A stretch of DNA of 64,000 nucleotides from contig CASGDR010000006.1 of NCBI GenBank assembly GCA_949300345.1, positions 1-64,000 on the forward strand, in the 5' to 3' direction. Shown piece by piece: positions 23,986-30,471 of the stretch (positions within the stretch are counted from its first letter, which is position 1; each line of letters opens with the position of its first letter). The position numbers and the translations under genes were made by a program. The notes under the pieces were generated by a model, which had not been told where the DNA came from, searched no databases, and worked only from the letters and a program-made list of their open reading frames with translations. This stretch comes from an uncultured bacterium. GTDB taxonomy: Bacteria; Bacillota_I; Bacilli_A; RFN20; CAG-826.

Positions 23986-24569
23986 TCAAATACCCTAACG
24001 GACAGCCTTCAAATTTCCACAAGAAGGAAAGGAAAACCTCTGTGGCTAGGTCAATTTCCTCCGCCAATAGGGGCATGGATTTCGAGACCGACATCAACCT
24101 CTCCTGCGAATACTATAAGGAAAAGGGACTAGCCCTCATCACCAAGCGACCCACACCCATCAACGTGGTCAAGGTCGATTATTCCAAAGGGGCCATGATC
24201 ACCCACGCCTATTTCGAGAAGCAGTCGACCACCGACTATAACGGAGTCTATAAAGGCAAGTACCTCGATTTCGAAGCCAAGGAGACCAAGTCCAAGACTT
24301 CCTTTCCTTTGAATAACATCGCTCCCCAGCAGGTCGAACATCTGCTTGGGGTCATTAGGCACGGGGGCATTGCCTTCTTCCTCATTAGGCTCATCTCTCT
24401 AGGAGAAACCTACCTTTTAAAAGCTGATTACATCTGCGGCTTCTATAATGAAAAACCCCGCAAATCCATTCCCGTTAGTGAGATAAAGGAACACGGGATC
24501 TTAGTAAAAAAAGGCTATAATCCCCGCTATCTCTTCTTGGAAGCGGTCGACGAGGCCTTCTTCAGATAA
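23982..24569 (+). CDS. recU: Holliday junction resolvase RecU
   Basis: A 195-residue RecU, the Gram-positive enzyme that cleaves Holliday junctions. The catalytic core is visible: ANRGMDFETDIN near 28-39, TTDYNGVYKGKYLDFEAKE near 85-103 (D and ExK), and PQQVEHL near 117-123. The N-terminal YPNG motif is characteristic. In Bacillus recU lies with the penicillin-binding protein gene ponA, but here it follows an exonuclease gene. Its last 43 bases overlap the convergent nth gene. Confidence 0.95.
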   Translation: MIKYPNGQPSNFHKKERKTSVARSISSANRGMDFETDINLSCEYYKEKGLALITKRPTPINVVKVDYSKGAMITHAYFEKQSTTDYNGVYKGKYLDFEAKETKSKTSFPLNNIAPQQVEHLLGVIRHGGIAFFLIRLISLGETYLLKADYICGFYNEKPRKSIPVSEIKEHGILVKKGYNPRYLFLEAVDEAFFR

Positions 24570-25177
24570 GGGCACATTGCAAAAGGACACCTACCGCATT
24601 CAGGCTTTTTGGCGTGGCAGATATCCCTACCGAACGCGATGAACCGATGATGCAGGGGAATCCACTTTTCCATGGGGAAGATGGACTCGAGTTTCTTTTC
24701 GATCTTATAGGCATCTAGCCCTTCCTTGGTGTAGCCCAAACGGTAGGAAACCCTGGTTATATGGGTATCCACCGGCATGGCGGGGCGCTGGATGATTTCG
24801 GCCAATACCACCCCTGCCGTCTTCTTGCCCACTCCCGGCAGGCTTATGAGAGTGTCGAAATCTAAAGGGACTTCCCCGTTATGATCTTTGACCAAGGCCC
24901 TGGAAAGAGCCACGAGGTTCTTGGCCTTGTTCTGATAAAGCCCGATGCTTCTTATATAAGGAATCAGATCCACGGGTTCGGCTTTGGCCATCTCCGTGGC
25001 GTTTGGGTATCTTGCAAAGAGGGATGGCGTAGCCAGATTGACCGATTTATCGGTTGCCTGGGCGGATAAGGCTACGGACACCAAAGCCTCAAAGGCATTA
25101 TGGAAATCAAGGCTGCACTTGGCCTCTGGATATAAGGATTCGAGTTCCTTTATTAGGAAGAAGGGATCAATCCTCAC
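24527..25177 (-). CDS. nth: Endonuclease III
   Basis: A 216-residue DNA glycosylase/AP lyase for oxidised pyrimidines. The helix-hairpin-helix is SLPGVGKKTAGVVL near residues 108-121, with the catalytic Lys in KKTA and Asp in VDTHITR. The four-cysteine cluster is C-x6-C-x2-C-x4-C; the standard last gap is five, so it is one residue short, but cluster binding is still plausible. It overlaps dnaD by 11 bases, the usual Bacilli order, and converges with recU by 43 bases. Confidence 0.94.
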   Translation of the reverse strand: MRIDPFFLIKELESLYPEAKCSLDFHNAFEALVSVALSAQATDKSVNLATPSLFARYPNATEMAKAEPVDLIPYIRSIGLYQNKAKNLVALSRALVKDHNGEVPLDFDTLISLPGVGKKTAGVVLAEIIQRPAMPVDTHITRVSYRLGYTKEGLDAYKIEKKLESIFPMEKWIPLHHRFIAFGRDICHAKKPECGRCPFAMCPYLKKASSTASKKR

Positions 25178-25820
25178 CGAAGAGCTCCCGGGCCGCCTTC
25201 ATGGTTTGGGTGATGTCCTTATCATAGGTGGAAGAAACCATGCTGTTGCCTTCCTTGGCCACGTCCTGCTTCCTCCTATTGCGGCGCAGGGCCTTCTGGA
25301 AACCATTGAAGTTCCTGATCCCTTCGCCCAAACAATCAAGGACGGCATTCTTTATCTCGTCGGGCTTATAGCCGGCGATGAACCATTCCTGCAAAGTCGA
25401 CTGTTCGATGGGGGAAAGTCCCCTATCGAGCTTTTCTTCGAAGAAGGCGCCCATCTTGGATAATTCTTCCATCCTCTTGGCGTCCATCTGGGTGACCTGC
25501 TCCTTTTCAAGGCGCTTGGCCAAATCCTCATAGAGTTTTTCCTTGAGCACGTCGAGGTTGATGCTGAGCCCCTCTTCATTTGCCTTATAGGAGATGAGGC
25601 CCCTTCTCAATAAGCCGCCCAAGGTAGCGTCGATGTCTTTGATCTTCAGGCTCATCTTCAAAGACAATACATCGGCGGTGACCATCGAATTCCCCTGCTT
25701 GAGCAGGTGTTCCACCATCAGGATGACGGCAAGGTCGTTCTCATTGAGATTGAGGGCTTTGTACCCTTCAAGCAGGGCGTAGGTGAAGTCCACCGCACCG
25801 TAGAGGCTATTCTTCTTCAT
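25167..25820 (-). CDS. dnaD: DnaD family replication initiation protein
   Basis: A 217-residue protein. The N-terminal winged helix (about residues 10-100) contains LNENDLAVILMVEHLL and the wing GLISYKANEEG. The C-terminal DnaB/DnaD DDBH2 domain (about 125-190) includes EQSTLQEWFIAGYKPDEIKNAV and FNGFQKALRR (the YxxI-like end). DnaD helps load the replicative helicase at oriC and PriA restart sites in Bacilli. It overlaps both the nucleotidyltransferase gene (14 bases) and nth (11 bases). Confidence 0.88.
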   Translation of the reverse strand: MKKNSLYGAVDFTYALLEGYKALNLNENDLAVILMVEHLLKQGNSMVTADVLSLKMSLKIKDIDATLGGLLRRGLISYKANEEGLSINLDVLKEKLYEDLAKRLEKEQVTQMDAKRMEELSKMGAFFEEKLDRGLSPIEQSTLQEWFIAGYKPDEIKNAVLDCLGEGIRNFNGFQKALRRNRRKQDVAKEGNSMVSSTYDKDITQTMKAARELFGED

Positions 25821-26427
25821 ATTGGGCCAGCTTCCTTTCTTCGAGCAGTATTTTGTCTTTGTTGAGCTTCTCTAGCAAATATTCCCCTTCTTCTATCGCC
25901 CTTTGGGTATCCTTGGCAAGGCTAAAGCCGAGGACTTTCTGAAAGCGGCGGGCCCTAAGGATCCTAAGGGGGTCTTCCTTCACTCGTTTATTGGGGTCGC
26001 CGATGAAGCGGATTACCTTTTCCTTGAGGTCCACCAGTCCCCCGCAGTAATCGATGACGTGGTAGTCCTTGTCCAAATATATGGCATTGATGGTGAAATC
26101 CCGCCTTTGGTAATCGAAGATGGGGTCTTTGACGAACTTCACCTTTCCCGGGTGGCGGAAATCCTTGTAGTCGGATTCTTCCCTGAGGGTGGTGATATCC
26201 ACCTTCATTCCATCAATCTTGATGGAGATGCTACCAAACCTAGCAAAGGCAAAGTCGGCTCCCTCTAGGAAGGACATCTCCTCAGGCGTCGCATCGGTGG
26301 CGAAGTCAAAGTCCATGATCTTCCGGCCAAGCAGCAGATCCCTTGATGTTCCTCCGACGATATATAGATCATGCCCCATGTCGGAAAACACCCTCGATAG
26401 ACCATCATAGATAGCTAGGCGTTCCAC
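25807..26427 (-). CDS. Short CCA-adding/poly(A) polymerase head-domain protein
   Basis: A 206-residue nucleotidyltransferase of the class II CCA/poly(A) polymerase family. Motif A is YIVGGTSRDLLLGRKIMDFDFAT near residues 22-44 (catalytic DFD), motif B RRDFTINA near 108, motif C EDPLRILRARRF near 150. The protein stops just after this neck; the C-terminal body and tail domains of about 200 residues that bind tRNA are missing. The tRNA genes here encode CCA, so a complete enzyme may not be essential. The start is a GTG seven bases after a TATCAT box, with no ribosome binding site. Confidence 0.8.
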   Translation of the reverse strand: MERLAIYDGLSRVFSDMGHDLYIVGGTSRDLLLGRKIMDFDFATDATPEEMSFLEGADFAFARFGSISIKIDGMKVDITTLREESDYKDFRHPGKVKFVKDPIFDYQRRDFTINAIYLDKDYHVIDYCGGLVDLKEKVIRFIGDPNKRVKEDPLRILRARRFQKVLGFSLAKDTQRAIEEGEYLLEKLNKDKILLEERKLAQYEEE

Positions 26428-26434
26428 GCTAAGG

Positions 26435-26440
26435 ATGATA
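26435..26440 (-). promoter_or_regulatory. -10-like box before the CCA-type gene
   Basis: TATCAT ends seven bases before the GTG start at 26427, with no ribosome binding site. It would drive the nucleotidyltransferase-dnaD-nth operon. Confidence 0.5.
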
Positions 26441-26444
26441 CATC

Positions 26445-26464
26445 AAAAAAGCCTCCGAAGAGGC
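26445..26464 (-). terminator. hup terminator
   Basis: GCCTC-TTCG-GAGGC hairpin on the minus strand followed by six T residues, downstream of the HU gene. Confidence 0.88.
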
Positions 26465-26501
26465 TTCATTTGGTTATAGATCCTAAAGTTGATTCCTAAG
26501 C

Positions 26502-26777
26502 TTACTTGTTGAGCTTTTCCTTGAGGGGCTTGCTGACCTTGAAGGAAACGGTGCTGGAGGCCGGGATGTGGATCTTGACCTGAGTGGAGGGATTGGTGCC
26601 GTCGCGGGCAGCGCGGACCTTCTTGGAGAAGATGCCGAATCCGGAAATCTTCACTTCTTCGCCGCGGGCAAGGGCCTCAACGATTCCGTCGAGTAGGGCT
26701 TCGACAGCTTTTTCAGCGTCAACTTTGGTGAGTTCCGCTTTGTCTGCGACCAAAGCGATCAGATCAGTTTTGTTCAT
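26502..26777 (-). CDS. hup: HU family DNA-binding protein
   Basis: A 91-residue histone-like protein that bends DNA and compacts the nucleoid. MNKTDLIALVADKAELTK is a typical HU start. The beta-arm segment SKKVRAARDGTNPST holds the conserved RxGxNP(S/T) signature in the form RDGTNPST. I chose the ATG at 26777, which has a GGAG site 11 bases upstream; the frame is open 51 codons further up but those residues are not HU-like. A TTGCAA-N17-TAGTTT promoter is visible upstream, and a terminator follows. Confidence 0.96.
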   Translation of the reverse strand: MNKTDLIALVADKAELTKVDAEKAVEALLDGIVEALARGEEVKISGFGIFSKKVRAARDGTNPSTQVKIHIPASSTVSFKVSKPLKEKLNK

Positions 26778-26934
26778 TCTTTTAGAATCTCCTTTCGATC
26801 TATAGCCATAAACTAGCATGGCATCTGAACTTTTGCAAACTTTTTCGGAATAAAACGATGTTTGGAAAACCCCGATGGCACCTAGATTTCCCTTTTTGAA
26901 AACAGCGGTCTGGTAGCCATTAGGAACCAAAAAG

Positions 26935-26960
26935 CAAAAATCCCTTCCAAAGGAAGGGAA
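26935..26960 (-). terminator. der terminator
   Basis: TCCCTTCC and GGAAGGGA fold into a tight hairpin on the minus strand, followed by five T residues, about 25 bases after the der stop. Confidence 0.8.
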
Positions 26961-26983
26961 AAGTATCGGCCATTGCTAGGAAA

Positions 26984-28288
26984 TTACTTCCTTTGGCGGT
27001 AGATGATGCGGATCGGCGAACCGGAGAAATCGAAACTTTCCCGAAGCCTGTTTTCCAGATATCTGGTGTAGGAGAAATGGGCAAAATCGGGATTGTTGCA
27101 GAAAAGGACGAAGGTCGGCGGCTTGATGGAGACTTGGTTGCCAAAGTAGATCTTCAGCCTTCCGTGATTGAAATCAGGAGTGGGATTATAGGCCTGGGCG
27201 TCGAGCAGGATCTGGTTTAGGACCGAGGTCGGCACCCTTCTTTTGAAGGACTCCTCCGCTTTCCTTACATAGCTCAGCAATAGGTCGATGTTCCTACCGG
27301 TCAAAGCCGAGATGAAGACGATGGGAGCATAGTCGAGGAACTTCATGCCGGTGGCAATCGTCTGGCGGAATTCCCTCTCCTCTTCCGGCGGATGCTTCTT
27401 GGCGTCCCATTTGTTGACGGCCACCACGACGGCCTTGCCCTCGTTTACGGCATAGCCGACCACGTGCTTGTCCTGTTCTACCAGCCCTTTGGTGGCATCG
27501 ATGAGGAGGACGGCCACATCGGCCCTGGAGATGGCCGAGAGGGCCCTAAGGGCGGCATACTTGTCCACCGATTCATAGATCTTGCCGCGCTTGACCAAGC
27601 CTGCCGTATCGATGACCACGTATTTCTGTCCGTTCCTTTCAAACTTGGAGTCGATGGAATCGCGGGTGGTTCCCGCTAAGGGGGAAACAATGGTGCGGAC
27701 CCCGCCGAGGAGTTTGTTGGCCAAGGAGGATTTGCCGACATTGGGCTGTCCGATAAGGGCGAAGGGAATGGCGTCCCCGAAGTCTTCTTCTTCCTTCTCG
27801 GGCAACACGGCGATGATCTTATCTAGCAGGTCGCCGATGCCGATCCCGTGGACGCCGGAGACGGCAATGGGCTCCCCTAATCCCAAGGCATAGAAGTCAT
27901 CAAGATTGGAAATCTCGGCCAAAGAGTCGGTCTTATTGACGGCCAAAATAACGGGTTTTTGGGATTTATATAGGAGTTTTGCAACGAATTTCTCATCTGC
28001 GGATAGGCCTTTGCGGCCATCGACCACGAATAAAACCGCATCGGCCTGCTCCAAAGCGATTTCGGCCTGGGCCCTGATTTCCTCCTGGAAGGGGGCATTC
28101 TTGATTTCGATGCCGCCGGTATCGATGAGGGTGAATTCCTTGGTCAGCCAGGTGGCCTTGGCGTAAATCCTATCGCGGGTGACGCCCGGACTATCGTAGA
28201 CGATCGAAACCCGTTCGCCGACGATGCGGTTGAAAATCGTCGACTTCCCGGAGTTGGGAGAGCCAAGCAAAGCTAGGGTGCCTAGCAT
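26984..28288 (-). CDS. der: Ribosome assembly GTPase Der (EngA)
   Basis: A 434-residue GTPase with two G domains in tandem, unique to this family, acting in 50S subunit maturation. The first has GSPNSGKST near residues 8-16 and NKTD near 118; the second has GQPNVGKSS near 180 and NKWD near 291. A KH-like C-terminal domain runs from about 350. It overlaps cmk by seven bases, the usual cmk-der pairing in Bacilli. Confidence 0.97.
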   Translation of the reverse strand: MLGTLALLGSPNSGKSTIFNRIVGERVSIVYDSPGVTRDRIYAKATWLTKEFTLIDTGGIEIKNAPFQEEIRAQAEIALEQADAVLFVVDGRKGLSADEKFVAKLLYKSQKPVILAVNKTDSLAEISNLDDFYALGLGEPIAVSGVHGIGIGDLLDKIIAVLPEKEEEDFGDAIPFALIGQPNVGKSSLANKLLGGVRTIVSPLAGTTRDSIDSKFERNGQKYVVIDTAGLVKRGKIYESVDKYAALRALSAISRADVAVLLIDATKGLVEQDKHVVGYAVNEGKAVVVAVNKWDAKKHPPEEEREFRQTIATGMKFLDYAPIVFISALTGRNIDLLLSYVRKAEESFKRRVPTSVLNQILLDAQAYNPTPDFNHGRLKIYFGNQVSIKPPTFVLFCNNPDFAHFSYTRYLENRLRESFDFSGSPIRIIYRQRK

Positions 28289-28962
28289 ATCCTCTCCGCC
28301 CCGGTCTTGTCCTTGACCACCTTCAAGACGGCATCGACCGCCTCATCGATGGACATGTATGAAGTATCAAGCAGAACCGAATCCATCGCCGGCTTCAAGG
28401 GAGCAAAGTCGCGGTGCGAATCGATGTAGTCGCGTTTTCTGACATCGTCCTCGACATCCTTATAGGAAGTCGGGATGCCTTTGGATAGATTTTCTTCGTA
28501 GCGTCTTACGGCCCTAGTTTCCACCGAGGCGATCTGATAGATCTTCACCTGGGCATTGGGCAATACATAGGTACCGATATCGCGCCCGTCCATGACCACG
28601 GATTTGGACTCAGCCATCTTGCGCTGCATCTCCACTAGGGCCAGGCGGATGTTCTTATAGGAAGCGATGTAGGAAACATTCCCGGAAACCAAAGGCTCGC
28701 GGATGACCTGGGTTACGTCTTCCCCGTTGCAGATGACCCGCCCATCGGGCAATAGATCGATGGATAGCCCTTGCATCACCATTTCGCTTTGTCCCTCGTC
28801 CTGGGGATTGAGTCCCCTTTTGATGACGGCATTGGTAACGGCCCGGTACATGGCCCCGGTGTCGATATAGGTAAAGCCCAAAGCCTTGGCCACCCTTTTG
28901 GCGACCGTGGACTTTCCGGCAGCGGCCGGCCCGTCAATGGCTATGGCAATGTTCTTGTCCAT
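28282..28962 (-). CDS. cmk: Cytidylate kinase
   Basis: A 226-residue CMP/dCMP kinase. The P-loop is GPAAAGKST near residues 11-19; IDTGAMYRAVT near 34-44 binds CMP; VVMDGRDIGTYV near 120-131 and the LID-region arginines are intact. It phosphorylates CMP and dCMP for nucleotide synthesis. It sits between the 98-residue membrane protein gene (one-base overlap) and der (seven-base overlap). Confidence 0.96.
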   Translation of the reverse strand: MDKNIAIAIDGPAAAGKSTVAKRVAKALGFTYIDTGAMYRAVTNAVIKRGLNPQDEGQSEMVMQGLSIDLLPDGRVICNGEDVTQVIREPLVSGNVSYIASYKNIRLALVEMQRKMAESKSVVMDGRDIGTYVLPNAQVKIYQIASVETRAVRRYEENLSKGIPTSYKDVEDDVRKRDYIDSHRDFAPLKPAMDSVLLDTSYMSIDEAVDAVLKVVKDKTGAERIC

Positions 28963-29258
28963 CAGATACCCACCACAAATAGGAAATACATCAGGATCAG
29001 GCCGATGACGGCAAACAAAAAGGCCGCGAGTTTGAAAAGCAACATCCGCTTCTTGCCGCGGACATAGGACTCATAGGGGGTATCTTTCGGTTTTTCGCTA
29101 TCCCCTTCCATCCAGATCGCGTTCCCGGAAGCCGTAAGGGTAGAAAGGGTGGCCTTGTCCTCTTCCTTCAGATCGGAAGTATAAGAGGTAGTCTCTCCCT
29201 TCTCCATGCCCTGGATGGACTTGCGGTAGCCCTGCCATTTCCTGATTCGTGTTTTCAC
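28962..29258 (-). CDS. Hypothetical single-pass membrane protein
   Basis: A 98-residue protein with no family I recognise. The first 70 residues are hydrophilic and charged, with a basic N-terminus (KTRIRKWQGYRK). A strong transmembrane helix (about residues 72-95) ends the protein, so it is probably tail-anchored with the soluble part inside. The start is a GTG at 29258, set by TATGCT seven bases upstream; an ATG four codons earlier has no better support. It overlaps cmk by one base and is the first gene of that operon. Confidence 0.68.
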   Translation of the reverse strand: MKTRIRKWQGYRKSIQGMEKGETTSYTSDLKEEDKATLSTLTASGNAIWMEGDSEKPKDTPYESYVRGKKRMLLFKLAAFLFAVIGLILMYFLFVVGI

Positions 29259-29265
29259 GATTAGA

Positions 29266-29271
29266 AGCATA
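29266..29271 (-). promoter_or_regulatory. -10-like box of the cmk-der operon
   Basis: TATGCT ends seven bases before the GTG at 29258, with no ribosome binding site. Confidence 0.42.
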
Positions 29272-29309
29272 CCAAATTAGTTAGTCGAGATTAAGCCTTT
29301 TAAGGCTAA

Positions 29310-29337
29310 TTGACACTGGTTTTACGCCACTTATAAT
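29310..29337 (+). promoter_or_regulatory. Consensus promoter of the ferredoxin gene
   Basis: TTGACA and TATAAT separated by 16 bases, both perfect hexamers. It is followed by a short leader with an AAGGAG site, in contrast to the leaderless starts elsewhere. Confidence 0.85.
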
Positions 29338-29362
29338 GGGGGCGGTTCAAGGAGACCAAACA

Positions 29363-29551
29363 ATGCCAAAGAAAGCCACAGTCAACCCCGAAATGTGCAT
29401 CGGGTGCGGCCTCTGCGTCGGCTCTGCCCCTTCCGTCTTCACCCTTGATGAGGAAGGAAAGGCCGTCGGCGCCGAAATTCCTGCCGAAGACGAATCCGCC
29501 GTCGAGGAAGCCGTTGCCTCTTGCCCCGTCGGGGCCATCGCTACCGAATAA
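29363..29551 (+). CDS. Single-cluster ferredoxin
   Basis: A 62-residue [4Fe-4S] ferredoxin. Cluster ligands are C-x2-C-x2-C (CIGCGLC near residues 12-18) and the distal Cys in SCPVGA near 54. The position that is often a fifth Cys, before the Pro after the first motif, is Ala (SAP). It is very acidic, as is usual for electron carriers of this type. I chose the ATG at 29363 because an AAGGAG site lies eight bases upstream. It has its own strong promoter and terminator, so it is an independent, probably highly expressed gene. Confidence 0.93.
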   Translation: MPKKATVNPEMCIGCGLCVGSAPSVFTLDEEGKAVGAEIPAEDESAVEEAVASCPVGAIATE

Positions 29552-29566
29552 GCTAGCGATCCAAAA

Positions 29567-29592
29567 GCCGCCCGCGAGGCGGTTTTTGTTTT
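29567..29592 (+). terminator. Ferredoxin terminator
   Basis: CCGCC-CGCGA-GGCGG hairpin followed by TTTTTGTTTT. Confidence 0.85.
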
Positions 29593-29594
29593 GC

Positions 29595-30287
29595 CTAGGC
29601 CCGTGAGGGCTTGATGTATTTGTGGGTGCCCTTATAGACCAAGAAGGTAATCACGATTACCAAGCTGTCCTTGAGCAGGTTGAACGGCAAGACGGCGATT
29701 ATGGCGTAGGACCAATCAAGGTTGGTGATGCCCGGCATCGCGGTCTGGCAGATAGCAAGCAAGGCCTCATAGCTAAAGCCCATGAAGGAAAGATAGAAGG
29801 GAATTAGGACATAGACGTTTAGAAGCATCGAGCCCAATAGCTGAAGCACGGTCGACACCCCAAAACCGATGGCCACGCCTTTGAGGTTCCTTTTCTTCTT
29901 ATAGATGATGGCCGAGGGCAAAACGAATAGAAGCGAAAGGCAGAAGTCCCCGAGTTCCCCCACGCAGGCGGTCGAGGTCATCGGAAGCTTGATGAGGGTC
30001 TTTACCAATAAGGAGAGCATCGCGGCCCAAGGGCCATAGGCAAAGGCGGCGATGAAGGAAGGGACCTCATCGAAATGGATGGATAGGAAGGACGGGAAGA
30101 AGGGAAGATTGAAGGTGAAGACGGGTACCACATAGAGGATGGCCGAAAGGGCCCCGAACATGGCCCCGGCGGCGATGACCCTGGGAGAGGAACCCTTCTT
30201 GAAAGGGTGTTCCTTGAAATATAACCAGGCCGTGGTGGCGATAAGGGCAATGATCACCAGTAGTCCAAGCAAGTAGCGAGTTTCCAT
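29595..30287 (-). CDS. ribU: Riboflavin ECF transporter S component
   Basis: A 230-residue membrane protein of the RibU family, the riboflavin-binding subunit of an energy-coupling-factor importer. Hydrophobic segments number about six, and the typical loop NLPFFPSFLSIHFDEVPSFI (about residues 59-78) is present. The shared ECF ATPase subunits are not in the window. Function is supported strongly by the FMN riboswitch upstream. The ATG at 30287 directly follows the riboswitch terminator T-tract, and the GGGGA of the terminator's 3' arm is the only possible ribosome binding site. Upstream ATGs lie inside the riboswitch. Confidence 0.93.
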   Translation of the reverse strand: METRYLLGLLVIIALIATTAWLYFKEHPFKKGSSPRVIAAGAMFGALSAILYVVPVFTFNLPFFPSFLSIHFDEVPSFIAAFAYGPWAAMLSLLVKTLIKLPMTSTACVGELGDFCLSLLFVLPSAIIYKKKRNLKGVAIGFGVSTVLQLLGSMLLNVYVLIPFYLSFMGFSYEALLAICQTAMPGITNLDWSYAIIAVLPFNLLKDSLVIVITFLVYKGTHKYIKPSRA

Positions 30288-30310
30288 AAAAAATCCCCAT
30301 GTCAGGGGAT
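30288..30310 (-). terminator. Riboswitch expression-platform terminator
   Basis: ATCCCC and GGGGAT form a stem with a six-base loop on the minus strand, followed by a six-T run that ends at the ribU ATG. The 3' arm also contains the likely ribosome binding site. Confidence 0.8.
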
Positions 30311-30318
30311 AAAAGGAC

Positions 30319-30428
30319 ATCTTCTCTTCCATCCGGACTATACCGTTGGCTCCGGAATCACACCGGATCATGCCTAGGAGGCTCGCGGGCTATACCGCCA
30401 GTCGACGAAACTCTCGTCACCCTGATCG
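30319..30428 (-). promoter_or_regulatory. FMN riboswitch (RFN element)
   Basis: On the minus strand the RFN signature blocks occur in order: TCAGGGTGACGAGAG, CTGGCGGTATAGCCCGCGAG, GATCCGGTGTGATTCCGGAG, CAACGGTATAGTCCGGATGG and AGAGAAGAT. FMN binding would favour the terminator at 30288-30310 and shut off ribU. Confidence 0.96.
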
Positions 30429-30433
30429 AGATG

Positions 30434-30461
30434 ATTATAGTCCTCGCCTGGCGTATGTGAA
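30434..30461 (-). promoter_or_regulatory. ribU promoter
   Basis: TTCACA-N16-TATAAT on the minus strand, placing the start near 30427 at the first base of the riboswitch. Confidence 0.75.
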
Positions 30462-30471
30462 GAGAATCTAG

